From Paenibacillus algicola (GTDB lineage Bacteria; Bacillota; Bacilli; Paenibacillales; Paenibacillaceae): a DNA stretch of 64,000 nt. Position numbers and translations under genes: made by a program. The first letter of the stretch is position 1. Each line of letters opens with the position of its first letter. The stretch lies in NCBI RefSeq assembly GCF_005577435.1, contig NZ_CP040396.1:385501-449500 (forward strand). Direction: 5' to 3'. This document shows positions 54,286 through 63,825 of this stretch, piece by piece. The notes below the pieces were generated by a model that did not search any database, had not been told where the DNA came from, and saw only the letters and a list, made by a program, of their open reading frames with translations.

Positions 54286-55475
54286 GCGCAGTGTTTGACC
54301 AAGTCACACGATCCGAATCGGAGAAAAACTATTTCGACAAAATTGATGAGCAGATCAAAGCGGCCAAACGCGCAGGCAAGGCTGTTTTTGATTTGAGTAT
54401 CGGCGAGCCAGATCTCCCTCCTCCGTCTCAATTCTGGGAAGAACTTGCTCATGGATTGAATCAAGATGGAGCTTGTGCTTATCCTGCACTCTATGGTGAG
54501 GATTATTTACTGAACAGTATTCAAGACTGGTATCGAGTTAAATATAGCACAACCTTAGATCGCCATGAGCATGTACTGCCTCTTCTGGGGGTGAAAGAGG
54601 GGATTGCTCACCTAGCTCTCGGTATACTAGAAAAAGGAGAGTACGGCGCATACGTAACGCCCGGTTATCCTATTTACAAGCAAGCGATCCGTATGGCTGG
54701 AGGAATCCCAATTGCATTGCATACGATGTTCGATGAAAATTATTTTCCTGATTTAAAGAAGATTGGCTCTCGACCCGTTCGGCTATTGTATATGAATTAC
54801 CCGAATAATCCTACTGGAACGGTCCTGACAAAGGAGTCGGCAGAGCAGCTTGTTCAATGGGTACGTAGCCATAACATATATTTATGCCTAGACCGCGTTT
54901 ACGGGAGGATTTCAAAAAGCGAGATATTCGAGGATTACTCTATCCTTAGCGTTCCGGGGGCAATGGACTGCTGTATAGAAATGCATTCGTTCTCCAAGGA
55001 CTATAATCTTCCTGGGATACGGCTCGGCTTTGCTGCAGGCAATTCGCATCTTATTCAAAAGCTGAAGCAGGTGAAGACGCTTACTGATATTTCCGTCTTC
55101 AAGCCTGTTCAGTATGCTGGAGCGCGCCTGCTTCAAGCAGATCGGAATGGCGAGCTGGAATCGTACTTCGAAGCGAACAACAGTTGCTATTCGCGCAGGT
55201 TCAGAATTATAAGTGAGATTCTCGACACGCATCGTATCAAGTACTTTCAGGGAACGGGCACCTTCTTTGTCTGGTTTGAGATTCCGTCGCTTTTTAAGGA
55301 TGATCACAGCTTTTGCTCTGATCTTTTCGAACGAACAGGTGTTCTGCTCGTACCGGGCAGTGAGTTTGGGGAGGAAACCGGCAGATGGTGCAGGCTGACC
55401 CTGTCTAAGCCAGACGAAATGATTATGTGTTGTGCCGCTCATCTGGATGACTTTTTAGGGGGCTGTAATGGATAA
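54282..55475 (+). CDS. PLP-dependent aminotransferase, class I/II
   Basis: 397 residues. LSIGEPDLPPP at the substrate loop, YPNNPTGTVLT, and the Schiff-base lysine K239 in MHSFSKDYNLPGIRLGF. An Arg in the C-terminal WCRLTLSKP would bind the substrate carboxylate. The fold resembles alanine or LL-diaminopimelate aminotransferases, which exchange an amino group with a 2-oxo acid. Overlaps the methyltransferase by 4 and the ThDP gene by 8 bases, so it is firmly part of the operon. It may form an amino acid building block from the product of the ThDP enzyme, or remove an amino group to feed it. Confidence 0.88.
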   Translation: MSAVFDQVTRSESEKNYFDKIDEQIKAAKRAGKAVFDLSIGEPDLPPPSQFWEELAHGLNQDGACAYPALYGEDYLLNSIQDWYRVKYSTTLDRHEHVLPLLGVKEGIAHLALGILEKGEYGAYVTPGYPIYKQAIRMAGGIPIALHTMFDENYFPDLKKIGSRPVRLLYMNYPNNPTGTVLTKESAEQLVQWVRSHNIYLCLDRVYGRISKSEIFEDYSILSVPGAMDCCIEMHSFSKDYNLPGIRLGFAAGNSHLIQKLKQVKTLTDISVFKPVQYAGARLLQADRNGELESYFEANNSCYSRRFRIISEILDTHRIKYFQGTGTFFVWFEIPSLFKDDHSFCSDLFERTGVLLVPGSEFGEETGRWCRLTLSKPDEMIMCCAAHLDDFLGGCNG

Positions 55476-57231
55476 CGAATTCGTAAAAGATATTATATCG
55501 ATTTGGTTGAAAAAGTTGAAGGTAGACCGCTTATTTGGAATTCCTGGAAGCTATGTGCTGCCCCTTATTGACTCGGCAGCTCGCCATGAGATCCCGTTTA
55601 TTTTGTCCCAGCATGAATATGGTGCGGCGCTAATGGCGGACGGTTATGCCAAAGCTACGGGGAAAGTGGGGTGTGTCATTACAACAACAGGTATAGGGGC
55701 AACGAATGCATTAAGCGGAATATACAATTCCTATTCGGACTCCCAGCCCGTGCTTTTCATAACAGGGCAGGTTCCGACCAGCCAATTTGGGAAAGGAGCT
55801 CTGCAGGAATCGGCTGGAATCGGACGTTCGATTCATATGGAAGAGTTTTTCGCCAAAGTGACGAAGCTTTCCAAAATGGTGACTAGCGCAGAAGAGGTGC
55901 TGGATTCGCTACAAGTTGCTGAGCATGCCCTACTGGAAGGGAGAAAGGGGCCGGTTCATCTTTGCATACCTATCGATGTGCTACAAACACGTATACCATT
56001 CTTCGGGCTCAAGCCGTCACTCACCCGTTCATTGCCGGTTATGCCTGAAAACACTATAAGGGAAATTCATAGATTAACAGAGGGATCAGAGAAGCCTCTC
56101 TTGCTGCTTGGAGCGGGCTGCCAAACGGACGAAGTGGCCTCAATAGCCAAGCGTCTAGCTGATAAAGGCATACCAGTTGCAACAACTCTCCGGGGAAAGG
56201 GGATCGTGGACGAGGCGCATCCCTTAGCTTTAGGCTGTGTGGGGATGTACGGCGATTCAAGCGCGAACTATTATTTGGATCGCCATGCAGATCTGCTGAT
56301 AGCGGTAGGGGTTTCGATGAGCGAATTTACTACGCAGTGTTGGGACCCGTCATTCTCCAAGCCGCGGCTTGTTCACGTCGATATTGATCAGACGCAAATC
56401 GGTAAGAATTATGAACCGGATCTGGCTGTCCATGCGGATGCGCAGGCGTTTCTGACGGTTCTGCTTCAGGCGGCCGGTGAGCATAAAAAGGGCCTGAAGT
56501 CTGCGGAGGAGGCGGTGCGAGCAACCAAATCAAAGTTTGATGCTGCCAGAGCACAGAGAGTCGTCCATTCGGAAGAAGAAGGGAAGCTTCACCCTGTGGA
56601 AGTAGTTGAGCTGATCCAAAAAGCTATACCGGCTGAGCAAACGGTTTGGGTCTCGGACTCAGTGACATGGACGGAAACCCATCTGAAGCTTTCCGGTGCC
56701 AACCGTCATATTGAAGCGGTGAACCAAGCCTCGATTGGATATACACCAGCTGCCGCAATCGGTGTGAAGGTAGGATTGCCCGACCGCTATGTGGTCGCTG
56801 TCTTCGGAGACGGAGGATTCAGGCAAACTGCAATGGAACTGGCCACGGCAGTCAGCTACAACATTCCGGTTCTATGGGTGAATTTAAACAATGAGAAGTA
56901 TGGATCGATTTATGCTGCTCAGAAATCTTATTACGATGGAAACATTGTCGGAACAACCTATGCTCCCATAGATTTTGTCAAGTTCGGTGAATCCCTAGGT
57001 GTAGAAGCTATGCTAATTGAAAGTCCCGAGGCCCTGGAAGAGGCATGTGAATTTTTTCGGCACCATGAACGTCCTTTACTACTGGATGTAAGAATAAACG
57101 ATGCGGTTCCAGTGGCTAAAGCCAGGCAGCTGATTCGCTATCAGCAGTGGAAGCTGACCAAGCCGACGAGAGAACATTCGTCTAGCGAGGATTTAAAGGT
57201 ACTGAACCAGCTTATTCAAAATCGATATTAA
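55468..57231 (+). CDS. Thiamine-diphosphate enzyme, acetolactate synthase-like
   Basis: 587 residues with the three ThDP domains. PYR domain with FGIPGSYVLPL and the cofactor-activating E50 in SQHEYGAALMADGYA; central domain with LLLLGAGCQTDEV; PP domain with VVAVFGDGGFRQTAM and, 26 residues after GDG, NLNNEKYG. No FAD-specific arginine pattern was recognised. Such enzymes decarboxylate a 2-oxo acid and add the two-carbon unit to another molecule, or act as decarboxylases or carboxyethyl synthases. A housekeeping acetolactate synthase is unlikely because the gene is embedded among secondary-metabolism genes without a small subunit. Confidence 0.85.
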   Translation: MDNEFVKDIISIWLKKLKVDRLFGIPGSYVLPLIDSAARHEIPFILSQHEYGAALMADGYAKATGKVGCVITTTGIGATNALSGIYNSYSDSQPVLFITGQVPTSQFGKGALQESAGIGRSIHMEEFFAKVTKLSKMVTSAEEVLDSLQVAEHALLEGRKGPVHLCIPIDVLQTRIPFFGLKPSLTRSLPVMPENTIREIHRLTEGSEKPLLLLGAGCQTDEVASIAKRLADKGIPVATTLRGKGIVDEAHPLALGCVGMYGDSSANYYLDRHADLLIAVGVSMSEFTTQCWDPSFSKPRLVHVDIDQTQIGKNYEPDLAVHADAQAFLTVLLQAAGEHKKGLKSAEEAVRATKSKFDAARAQRVVHSEEEGKLHPVEVVELIQKAIPAEQTVWVSDSVTWTETHLKLSGANRHIEAVNQASIGYTPAAAIGVKVGLPDRYVVAVFGDGGFRQTAMELATAVSYNIPVLWVNLNNEKYGSIYAAQKSYYDGNIVGTTYAPIDFVKFGESLGVEAMLIESPEALEEACEFFRHHERPLLLDVRINDAVPVAKARQLIRYQQWKLTKPTREHSSSEDLKVLNQLIQNRY

Positions 57232-57236
57232 GAGGA

Positions 57237-58445
57237 ATGATGAACGTGTCACTAAGTAATTTTGACGAGAAGTCGATATATGGTAAAAACCTGACGCTGG
57301 TTACGGCTCATAACGAAACGCTAGTGCTTCGCGATGAGCATGGGGATTTGAGGACTTACGTGGATATGATGAGCGCTTATGGCTCTTGCAACTTTGGTCA
57401 TTGCAACAGCCAAATTGTTCCGTTTGAAGCCTATCCCGCAGATATTGCGGCTTGCTTCTATCCGGAGGAAGCAAAGGACTTCAGCGAGTGGTTGACTGGC
57501 AAATTAAAGTTGCCTGAGCATGAGGTGCTCTACCAGGTGGGAGGCAGTGCAGCTGTATCTGCAGCAATTTCGATTGCGCAGCGAATAAAACAGGGAAAGG
57601 TGGCATACCTGAGCGGCTCCTTCCATGGACTGGGATTGGACGCATTGAGCATTACCAACACGCATAAAACGCATGCCCTGCAATATACCGGTCTGCTTAA
57701 CGCATTGGCTCCGTACGGTGTAGAAATTCCATTCGGGCATGAGGTTTATATTAATTGGTCGGACATTTCCTGCTTTGTTTTTGAACCCATTCAGGGAGCT
57801 AACGGTTATATTCCGCTTGACCGGCAGTGGCTGAACCGGCTGATCGATGCAGCTCAAGAACATGGTGTTGTTGTTATAGCAGACGAAATTCAATGCGGGT
57901 ATTATCGGCATGGTAGCCTGAGCATGGCACAGCAGCTCGAACTCCAACCGGATATACACTTATTTAGCAAATCAATGACCAATGGGCTGTATCCATTCTC
58001 GGCAGTGGTGTATCCGAAGGCCTATGCGGAGCAGATTCAAGAGGATTTGTTTCTGGCGCATACATTCCAGACCTCGGCGCTTGGATGCTACGCTTCAATG
58101 TCAGTGGCTCGATTTATCGATGCGAACAATATCGAGGAACGATGCCGCATCGTAGAGGAATTTCTATTGAACTTCGGTCGACAAGTGTCCAGATTTGAGC
58201 AGGTAAAGAAGCTGTACGTAACAGGTCCTACTTTATCCTTTGAGATGGAAGGCATTCGAGGAAAACAACTGGTGCAGGCCTGTATGGAGAAGGGGATTCT
58301 TATTTTTACCGGTGGGGCAAAAGGTGAGCGGGTGAGAATTGCTCCGCCAGTCACAATAACTCTGGAAATGTTGGAACATTCCCTCAGCGAAATCCTTGAT
58401 AGCATTCAATCACTTGTATTAAAGACTGGGCATTCTTTGGTCTGA
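57237..58445 (+). CDS. PLP-dependent aminotransferase, class III
   Basis: About 402 residues. FEPIQGANGYIPLD, the cofactor-binding ADEIQCGYYRHG, and K245 in LFSKSMTNGLYPFSAVV define the class III (ornithine/GABA/GSA type) fold. These enzymes act on amino groups distant from the carboxylate or on aldehydes and ketones. AGAGG lies upstream; ATG 57237, ATG 57240 and GTG 57246 compete and the spacing favours the later ones. Five bases after the ThDP gene. It could transaminate an alpha-hydroxyketone or aldehyde made by the ThDP enzyme, as class III enzymes do beside ThDP enzymes in some pyrrole pathways. Confidence 0.85.
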   Translation: MMNVSLSNFDEKSIYGKNLTLVTAHNETLVLRDEHGDLRTYVDMMSAYGSCNFGHCNSQIVPFEAYPADIAACFYPEEAKDFSEWLTGKLKLPEHEVLYQVGGSAAVSAAISIAQRIKQGKVAYLSGSFHGLGLDALSITNTHKTHALQYTGLLNALAPYGVEIPFGHEVYINWSDISCFVFEPIQGANGYIPLDRQWLNRLIDAAQEHGVVVIADEIQCGYYRHGSLSMAQQLELQPDIHLFSKSMTNGLYPFSAVVYPKAYAEQIQEDLFLAHTFQTSALGCYASMSVARFIDANNIEERCRIVEEFLLNFGRQVSRFEQVKKLYVTGPTLSFEMEGIRGKQLVQACMEKGILIFTGGAKGERVRIAPPVTITLEMLEHSLSEILDSIQSLVLKTGHSLV

Positions 58446-58458
58446 AAGAAGGGTTCAT

Positions 58459-60210
58459 ATGGAGCTTCTCCGGTATACATGGCGTTTATTTGCCGGCACG
58501 CAAAAACGGCTTTGGACCTGGTTTGTGGTCATGGCGGTATCGAGCGCTTTTATCGTTGTACCGCATGTAATGGTGGGAAGAATGGTTGATGTCGCCATAC
58601 CTTCCATGGAAGTCAAGCTGGTCGCTTTATACGCGGTTTTAATCGCTGGTTCTTTCGTATTAAGCTCGTTGTTGCAATCGACGTCCAAATATTTACTCGA
58701 CATGATGATTCATCAAGTCATCAGTTCAATCAAAGTCAGACTCTTTACACTATTCCACCAAAAACGTCTACGCGACCTTATGGCGATAGGGACAGATTCC
58801 TTATATCAGCGAGCGACCAATACCGTCCAGGTAATTCAGGAAAAGATTTTGCTCATTATGCGGGATGTTTGTGCCGTAACCTTATCAGCCGTTATCAGCT
58901 TCGTGGTGATTGCCAATATTGATCCTATGATTCCGCTGCTGTTTGCGCTTGTTTTCATACCCTATATCTACTTTCGAGTCTTAATATTTAGAAAGAAAGG
59001 GTACACGTTTAACGAGCAGGCGGAATCTAACGGCCAAATCATTCGTACTGTTCGGGAGCTAATCCAGGGGATCAGAAGCATTAAGCTGAACGGAACGGAA
59101 TTGCAGGAGAAAGAGCGGTTTGAACTAGTCCAGAAAAAGCATATCGGGATTCAGCTTCACCATATTCACGTTTTCAGCTCTTTACTTCTCCTGAACATAT
59201 TGATGATTCTGCTACCGGAAATCATCGTCTACGGTTACCTAGGCTATAAGGTGTATACGGGACAGACCACAATTGGAAATATTCTGGTTGCTGCAGGGCT
59301 ATTGGGACAAATTCGCGCCTTTGTCTGGCAGGTATCTCGCTATGGCATGATGATGCAGGAGTTCAAGGTCCATGTGCAGCGTTTATATGAAATTGAGCAA
59401 CTGCCCGATGAGCCGTACGGAAAAGGGAGTGAATGGACTCATGTCGATTCAATTCGTGGAGGTATCTCGTTTGAAAATGTCACTTTCCAATACGACCAGA
59501 TGAAGGTGTTGGACCGATTTAATTTTGACATTAATCCAGGTGTATCTATTGGGATAGTTGGTATTTCTGGGGTGGGAAAAACGACACTTGCCAATCTCTT
59601 TATCGGACTTGAGGCTCCCTCGGAGGGGGTGATAAGACTGGACGGAAGGCCACTTGCGGATTGGAGCATAAGCCATGTGCGAAGCCGTATCTGCTTCATT
59701 ACCCAGCAGCCGTATCTGCTTAATGGCACCATAAGAGCCAATACCACTTACGGCCTGGATGGCAAAAGCGATACGGAAATTTATCAGGCGCTTGATTCTG
59801 CCTATTTAAAGGAGTTCGTCGAGAGCCTTGAGAACGGATTAGATACATTAATCGGGGAAAGAGGAATCCAGTTGTCTGGGGGGCAGAAGCAGCGACTTTC
59901 AATTGCAAGAGCTTTCTTGCAGAATCCAGAAATTATCGTGCTTGATGAAGCCACGGCATCGCTGGATCTTGAATCCGAGCATTTGGTTCAGCTTGCATTG
60001 GAGCCTCTGTGCAAGAATAAGACAACCTTAATCATAGCTCACCGCCTTGCTACTCTTCACCACACGGATCAGATCATTGTCATAGAGGATGGGCGAATTG
60101 CCGAATCGGGCTCACACATGGAACTGCTCCAGGAAAAAGGGCTGTATTTCCAGCTTTATCGTGAACAGTATCGATTTAATCTGGAAGAAAGTGTGGAGGG
60201 GTCTGCGTGA
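58459..60210 (+). CDS. ABC exporter half-transporter (permease-ATPase), first of a pair
   Basis: 583 residues. Six membrane helices in the first 320, then an ATPase with Walker A VGISGVGKTTLA, the Q-loop FITQQPYLLNG, signature QLSGGQKQRLS, Walker B IIVLDEATASLD (catalytic Glu present) and H-loop IIAHRLATL. The type is that of lipid, peptide and drug exporters. It overlaps the second half-transporter by 4 bases, so they most likely form a heterodimer that exports the product or protects the producer. Confidence 0.92.
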   Translation: MELLRYTWRLFAGTQKRLWTWFVVMAVSSAFIVVPHVMVGRMVDVAIPSMEVKLVALYAVLIAGSFVLSSLLQSTSKYLLDMMIHQVISSIKVRLFTLFHQKRLRDLMAIGTDSLYQRATNTVQVIQEKILLIMRDVCAVTLSAVISFVVIANIDPMIPLLFALVFIPYIYFRVLIFRKKGYTFNEQAESNGQIIRTVRELIQGIRSIKLNGTELQEKERFELVQKKHIGIQLHHIHVFSSLLLLNILMILLPEIIVYGYLGYKVYTGQTTIGNILVAAGLLGQIRAFVWQVSRYGMMMQEFKVHVQRLYEIEQLPDEPYGKGSEWTHVDSIRGGISFENVTFQYDQMKVLDRFNFDINPGVSIGIVGISGVGKTTLANLFIGLEAPSEGVIRLDGRPLADWSISHVRSRICFITQQPYLLNGTIRANTTYGLDGKSDTEIYQALDSAYLKEFVESLENGLDTLIGERGIQLSGGQKQRLSIARAFLQNPEIIVLDEATASLDLESEHLVQLALEPLCKNKTTLIIAHRLATLHHTDQIIVIEDGRIAESGSHMELLQEKGLYFQLYREQYRFNLEESVEGSA

Positions 60211-61922
60211 AAAGAAAATATGCTGTCTTCACCATTCTGTTCTCGCTGCTACTTCAACTCACGATACTTTCTTTCCCTGTCATTACAGGGCAGCTTATTG
60301 ATTTGCTAACAGCAAGTAATTGGGAAGGGTATGTCGTCCTATTGATCGGAATTTGCGTGATACCGATCGCCCAAGGCTTATTGGAGTGGGGAAGAGCCTT
60401 TAGTTTAACGAACTGGAGCGAGCATCGGGCGGCCAGACTACGAAGCCGTTTGCTGTCACGAGCACTCCAGGTACCTATTCAGTTTTTTTCAACCTCCAAA
60501 ACAGGCGAAGTGGTAACGAGAAGCACAGATGACGTTCAACAGGCGACTGATCATGAAAAGATGAAGCTTGAAATGGTGGAACACTGTGCTGTATTCCTTT
60601 TGATTTCTGTAGTGCTTTGGCGGTTGAATCCGGTCCTGATGGTGATTGTCCTGCTCGGAGGACTTTTGTATATGCTTCAGACAAAGTTTATAGCCCCTAG
60701 GCTGTCACAGGTCTATGCAAGGAACATGGGGACTCGGGACCTGTATAACGAATATGTCCGGGAAGGCATTCAGATTCTTCCTCTGACCATCATCTCGGGT
60801 AAAACCGAGTGGGAGCGAAGGAAACTATCGCAAGTCGTCCAGCAGTCAAGGGCAGTTGAAGAGCATACTTCAAGGCTATCGTGGATGAATGAAGCTGTTC
60901 TCAAAACCATTGAGGCGATCATTACGGGTTTGATCTATGGCTCAGCGGCTTATCTGCTCCTAAAGCAGCAGATTACAATCGGTTATTTGGTGACTGCGAT
61001 CTCATTATATTTTCCGCTTATTCAAACCTTCGGGGTTGCGTCTCAGTGGGTTCATCGGTACAAAAAGTATCGAATTTCTTCGTTCCGTATTGCGGAAGTA
61101 CTGGAGCTCTCCCCGGATACTTACCAGCAGGGAGCTGTACCGCCAGAGAAAATTGAGCGCATCGACTTTAACCAGGTGGCATTCAGTTACCCGGGCAGAG
61201 AGCCCATATTAAAGAATGTCAGCTTCACGTTGGAGCGTGGCAAGGTGATCGCCATAGTCGGGCTGAGTGGTGGAGGGAAGTCAACAATCTGCGAGTTATT
61301 GCTGAAGCTCCATGCTCCTAATAGCGGAAGCATCACTGTAAACGCAAATCATAAGCTGGCTGACATGGAGGGGACGTCCTGGAGACAAAAAGTTGCCTAC
61401 GCTGAGCAGCAGATGTTTCTTTTTACAGAAACGCTGCGTTATAACCTGACCTATGGAAGTTCTCAGGCTCCGTTTCAACAGGTGGTCGAGCTGGCAAAGC
61501 AGCTTGGCATTCACCGTTTTATTGAACAGCGGGAAAAAGGGTATGACACCCCTGTTTCCAACGACCTTTCTGGATTCTCTGGAGGCCAAAAGCAGAAAAT
61601 GTCACTAATGAGGACTCTGCTTAAGTCTGGCCCCCAGCTATTAATTCTGGATGAGCCAACTTCTGCACTGGATTACTTATCCGAAAAGCAGCTCATGAGC
61701 GCCATCTATAAGCGTAAGGAGAGCTTTGCCACCTTAATTATCGCACACCGCTTGTCAACCATCTTGAACGCAGACACGATCCTCGTTCTTAAGGACGGAG
61801 AGATCGTAGAGTCCGGCACTCATGCGGAGTTAATGAGCAGTAAGGGGCATTACTTTTCTCTCTATGAGTATGAATCCATGCACAAATCACAGGTTGACGT
61901 GCTGGAATTTGTTAAGGAGTGA
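60207..61922 (+). CDS. ABC exporter half-transporter, second of a pair
   Basis: 571 residues, six membrane helices and an ATPase: Walker A VGLSGGGKSTIC, Q-loop YAEQQMFLFTE, signature GFSGGQKQKMS, Walker B LLILDEPTSALD, H-loop IIAHRLSTI. Both sites look competent, unlike many heterodimers where one Walker B glutamate is replaced. GTG 60207 overlaps the preceding stop (GTGA). The adenylation gene follows after 6 bases. Confidence 0.92.
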   Translation: MKRKYAVFTILFSLLLQLTILSFPVITGQLIDLLTASNWEGYVVLLIGICVIPIAQGLLEWGRAFSLTNWSEHRAARLRSRLLSRALQVPIQFFSTSKTGEVVTRSTDDVQQATDHEKMKLEMVEHCAVFLLISVVLWRLNPVLMVIVLLGGLLYMLQTKFIAPRLSQVYARNMGTRDLYNEYVREGIQILPLTIISGKTEWERRKLSQVVQQSRAVEEHTSRLSWMNEAVLKTIEAIITGLIYGSAAYLLLKQQITIGYLVTAISLYFPLIQTFGVASQWVHRYKKYRISSFRIAEVLELSPDTYQQGAVPPEKIERIDFNQVAFSYPGREPILKNVSFTLERGKVIAIVGLSGGGKSTICELLLKLHAPNSGSITVNANHKLADMEGTSWRQKVAYAEQQMFLFTETLRYNLTYGSSQAPFQQVVELAKQLGIHRFIEQREKGYDTPVSNDLSGFSGGQKQKMSLMRTLLKSGPQLLILDEPTSALDYLSEKQLMSAIYKRKESFATLIIAHRLSTILNADTILVLKDGEIVESGTHAELMSSKGHYFSLYEYESMHKSQVDVLEFVKE

Positions 61923-61928
61923 AGTTAA

Positions 61929-63491
61929 TTGACGAACGAAAGGCCTGTTCTATTTCATGAGTTCCTATTACAGCATGTGCAAACCCGTTCGGAAGTAGAA
62001 GCAATTATCCATCGGGGCAAACCATGGACCTATCGGGAGCTGAATGAACGAGTTCTGCAATTTGCAGTTCAGTTGAAAAAAATAGGAATAAAAGCTGGGG
62101 AGCGTATACTAATCGAGATGCATCCTACTCCGACCGCAGTGGCGCTGCTGATTGCAATTTCAAAACTGGGGGCTGTCTTTGTCCCGGTGAGTCCTGATTC
62201 TCCCCAAGCTCGGTTGGAAGATATCGCTCTATTAACCGGTGCGGTACTTCACATTCAGGATAAACAGGGCGAAAGGGTGCTTGAAACGCAAGGGATCTGT
62301 CAGATTCATGTAGAGGCGGAGTGGCTCATCCATCGAACTTCACTGCGGCTTCAGCCAAATGAGACGCAAGTAACAAGAGTAAGCAGCGAGGTAGATTTAT
62401 GCTACATGATCTTTACTTCGGGTACGACGGGACTTCCGAAAGGGATTATGATGAGCCATCAGGCGGTGGTAGCCTTTTACAAAGGAATGATAGAGACATG
62501 TGGTGTTTCAGCTCATGCTCGTATCGGCACGATCTCACCCCTGCAGTTTGATTTATCCCTGTTAGATTTGGGTTTAGCACTTGGAAGCGGTGCTGCACTG
62601 GTCCAGGTTCCCAATATTCTCGTGCACCAGCCTAAGCGCATGGTTCGGTATTTATGCGACCATCAGGTTACCCAAATGAACGGTGTGCCCTCGATTTGGC
62701 GCCATTTGCTACAGAAGGTAAGCGAGCCCATCTACGACCTGCTGAGCCTAGAAGCAGTCCTGTTCGCCGGTGAAAGCTTTCCGGTAATAGAGCTTGTTAA
62801 GCTTAAATCCATCCTACCAGGATTGAGCCGTATTATTAACTGCTTTGGCCAATCGGAATCAGTAGCCTGCACTTTTCACGATGTTAAGCCGGAGCTGGAG
62901 TCGAAACCATCCTGCCTCAGCATAGGGCGAGGCATACCGGGAGCCGAAATGCTCTTAATCGATGAAGAGGGGCGGCCTATTAAGGAGGTAGGAGTGATTG
63001 GCGAGCTATATCTTGGAGGACCGATCCTATTCTCGGGCTATTGGAAGGATGAGGAGCTTACACAAAGGGCGCTTGTGCCGCATCCTCTCCGGCCAGAAGG
63101 CAAAGAAAAGGTCTTCAGGACGGGGGACCTAGCTTACATGGGGACGAACGGACACTTTTTCTACAAGGGACGCAAGGACCATCAGGTCAAAGTACAAGGC
63201 AACAGGGTGGAACTCGGGGAGATCCAGAACCGTCTGCTGGCTCACCCAGATGTTCATGAGGCGGAGATCATTCTGCAGAGTACGGAGGCAGGAGCGGCGA
63301 TCTGGGCGTTCCTTGTGCCTGCTCCGAGGACAACTCCGGTCAAGGAGGAACTGCGAAAGTATTGTGCGCTGGCTCTGCCTGCTTACATGCTGCCATCCCG
63401 ATTTTTCTTTATCGATGTAATGCCGGTAACCATTAACGGAAAGATCGACACAAAAGCGCTCTTGGCATACAGTCGACAAGCAACTTCGTAA
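61929..63491 (+). CDS. Stand-alone adenylation enzyme (amino acid activating)
   Basis: 520 residues. NRPS-type cores A3 IFTSGTTGLPKGI, A4 SPLQFDLSLLDLG, A5 NCFGQSESV, A7 FRTGDLAYM, A8 FYKGRKDHQVKVQGNRVEL and A10 INGKIDTKAL with the catalytic Lys. No condensation or carrier domain is fused. Reading the specificity positions by eye against GrsA gives D-L-L-N-L-A-C-A-C-K. This agrees at several positions with the stand-alone prolyl-AMP ligases of pyrrole pathways (PltF: DLFYLALVCK), and the segment GVPSIWRHLL is also like them. TTG 61929 follows AAGGAG. The product would be loaded on the carrier encoded next. Confidence 0.87.
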   Translation: MTNERPVLFHEFLLQHVQTRSEVEAIIHRGKPWTYRELNERVLQFAVQLKKIGIKAGERILIEMHPTPTAVALLIAISKLGAVFVPVSPDSPQARLEDIALLTGAVLHIQDKQGERVLETQGICQIHVEAEWLIHRTSLRLQPNETQVTRVSSEVDLCYMIFTSGTTGLPKGIMMSHQAVVAFYKGMIETCGVSAHARIGTISPLQFDLSLLDLGLALGSGAALVQVPNILVHQPKRMVRYLCDHQVTQMNGVPSIWRHLLQKVSEPIYDLLSLEAVLFAGESFPVIELVKLKSILPGLSRIINCFGQSESVACTFHDVKPELESKPSCLSIGRGIPGAEMLLIDEEGRPIKEVGVIGELYLGGPILFSGYWKDEELTQRALVPHPLRPEGKEKVFRTGDLAYMGTNGHFFYKGRKDHQVKVQGNRVELGEIQNRLLAHPDVHEAEIILQSTEAGAAIWAFLVPAPRTTPVKEELRKYCALALPAYMLPSRFFFIDVMPVTINGKIDTKALLAYSRQATS

Positions 63492-63519
63492 CGCTATTCA
63501 ATATTTCATTTGGGAAAGG

Positions 63520-63825
63520 ATGGCTAAAACAATGCAAAAAGAAGAGTTCAAACAACAATTTCTAACATTTCTCCAATCGATCAATTTGGATCAGGAGGTA
63601 AGGGAGATTGACGATACCACTAACCTGCTGGAGGCCGGATATATCGATTCCCTCAATATGGTCGAGATGATCATTTACTTGGAAGAAATGACGGGAGAAG
63701 AGATTGCTATTGAAAACTATCAACTTCGCAATTTCTATACGATTGAGGGCATTTATCATATCTTTATTGCGAATAAAGTAACGGTTGGGGGCATAAGCGA
63801 TGGCTATCACGATGAAAGATTTTGA
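63520..63825 (+). CDS. Acyl/peptidyl carrier protein
   Basis: About 101 residues (97 if ATG 63532 is used, which has better spacing from AAAGG). The phosphopantetheine serine is S44 in EAGYIDSLNMVEMIIYLEE, and the rest shows the acidic four-helix pattern. Located 28 bases after the adenylation gene; the pair presumably makes an aminoacyl-carrier thioester. Its 3' end overlaps the next ORF. Confidence 0.88.
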   Translation: MAKTMQKEEFKQQFLTFLQSINLDQEVREIDDTTNLLEAGYIDSLNMVEMIIYLEEMTGEEIAIENYQLRNFYTIEGIYHIFIANKVTVGGISDGYHDERF

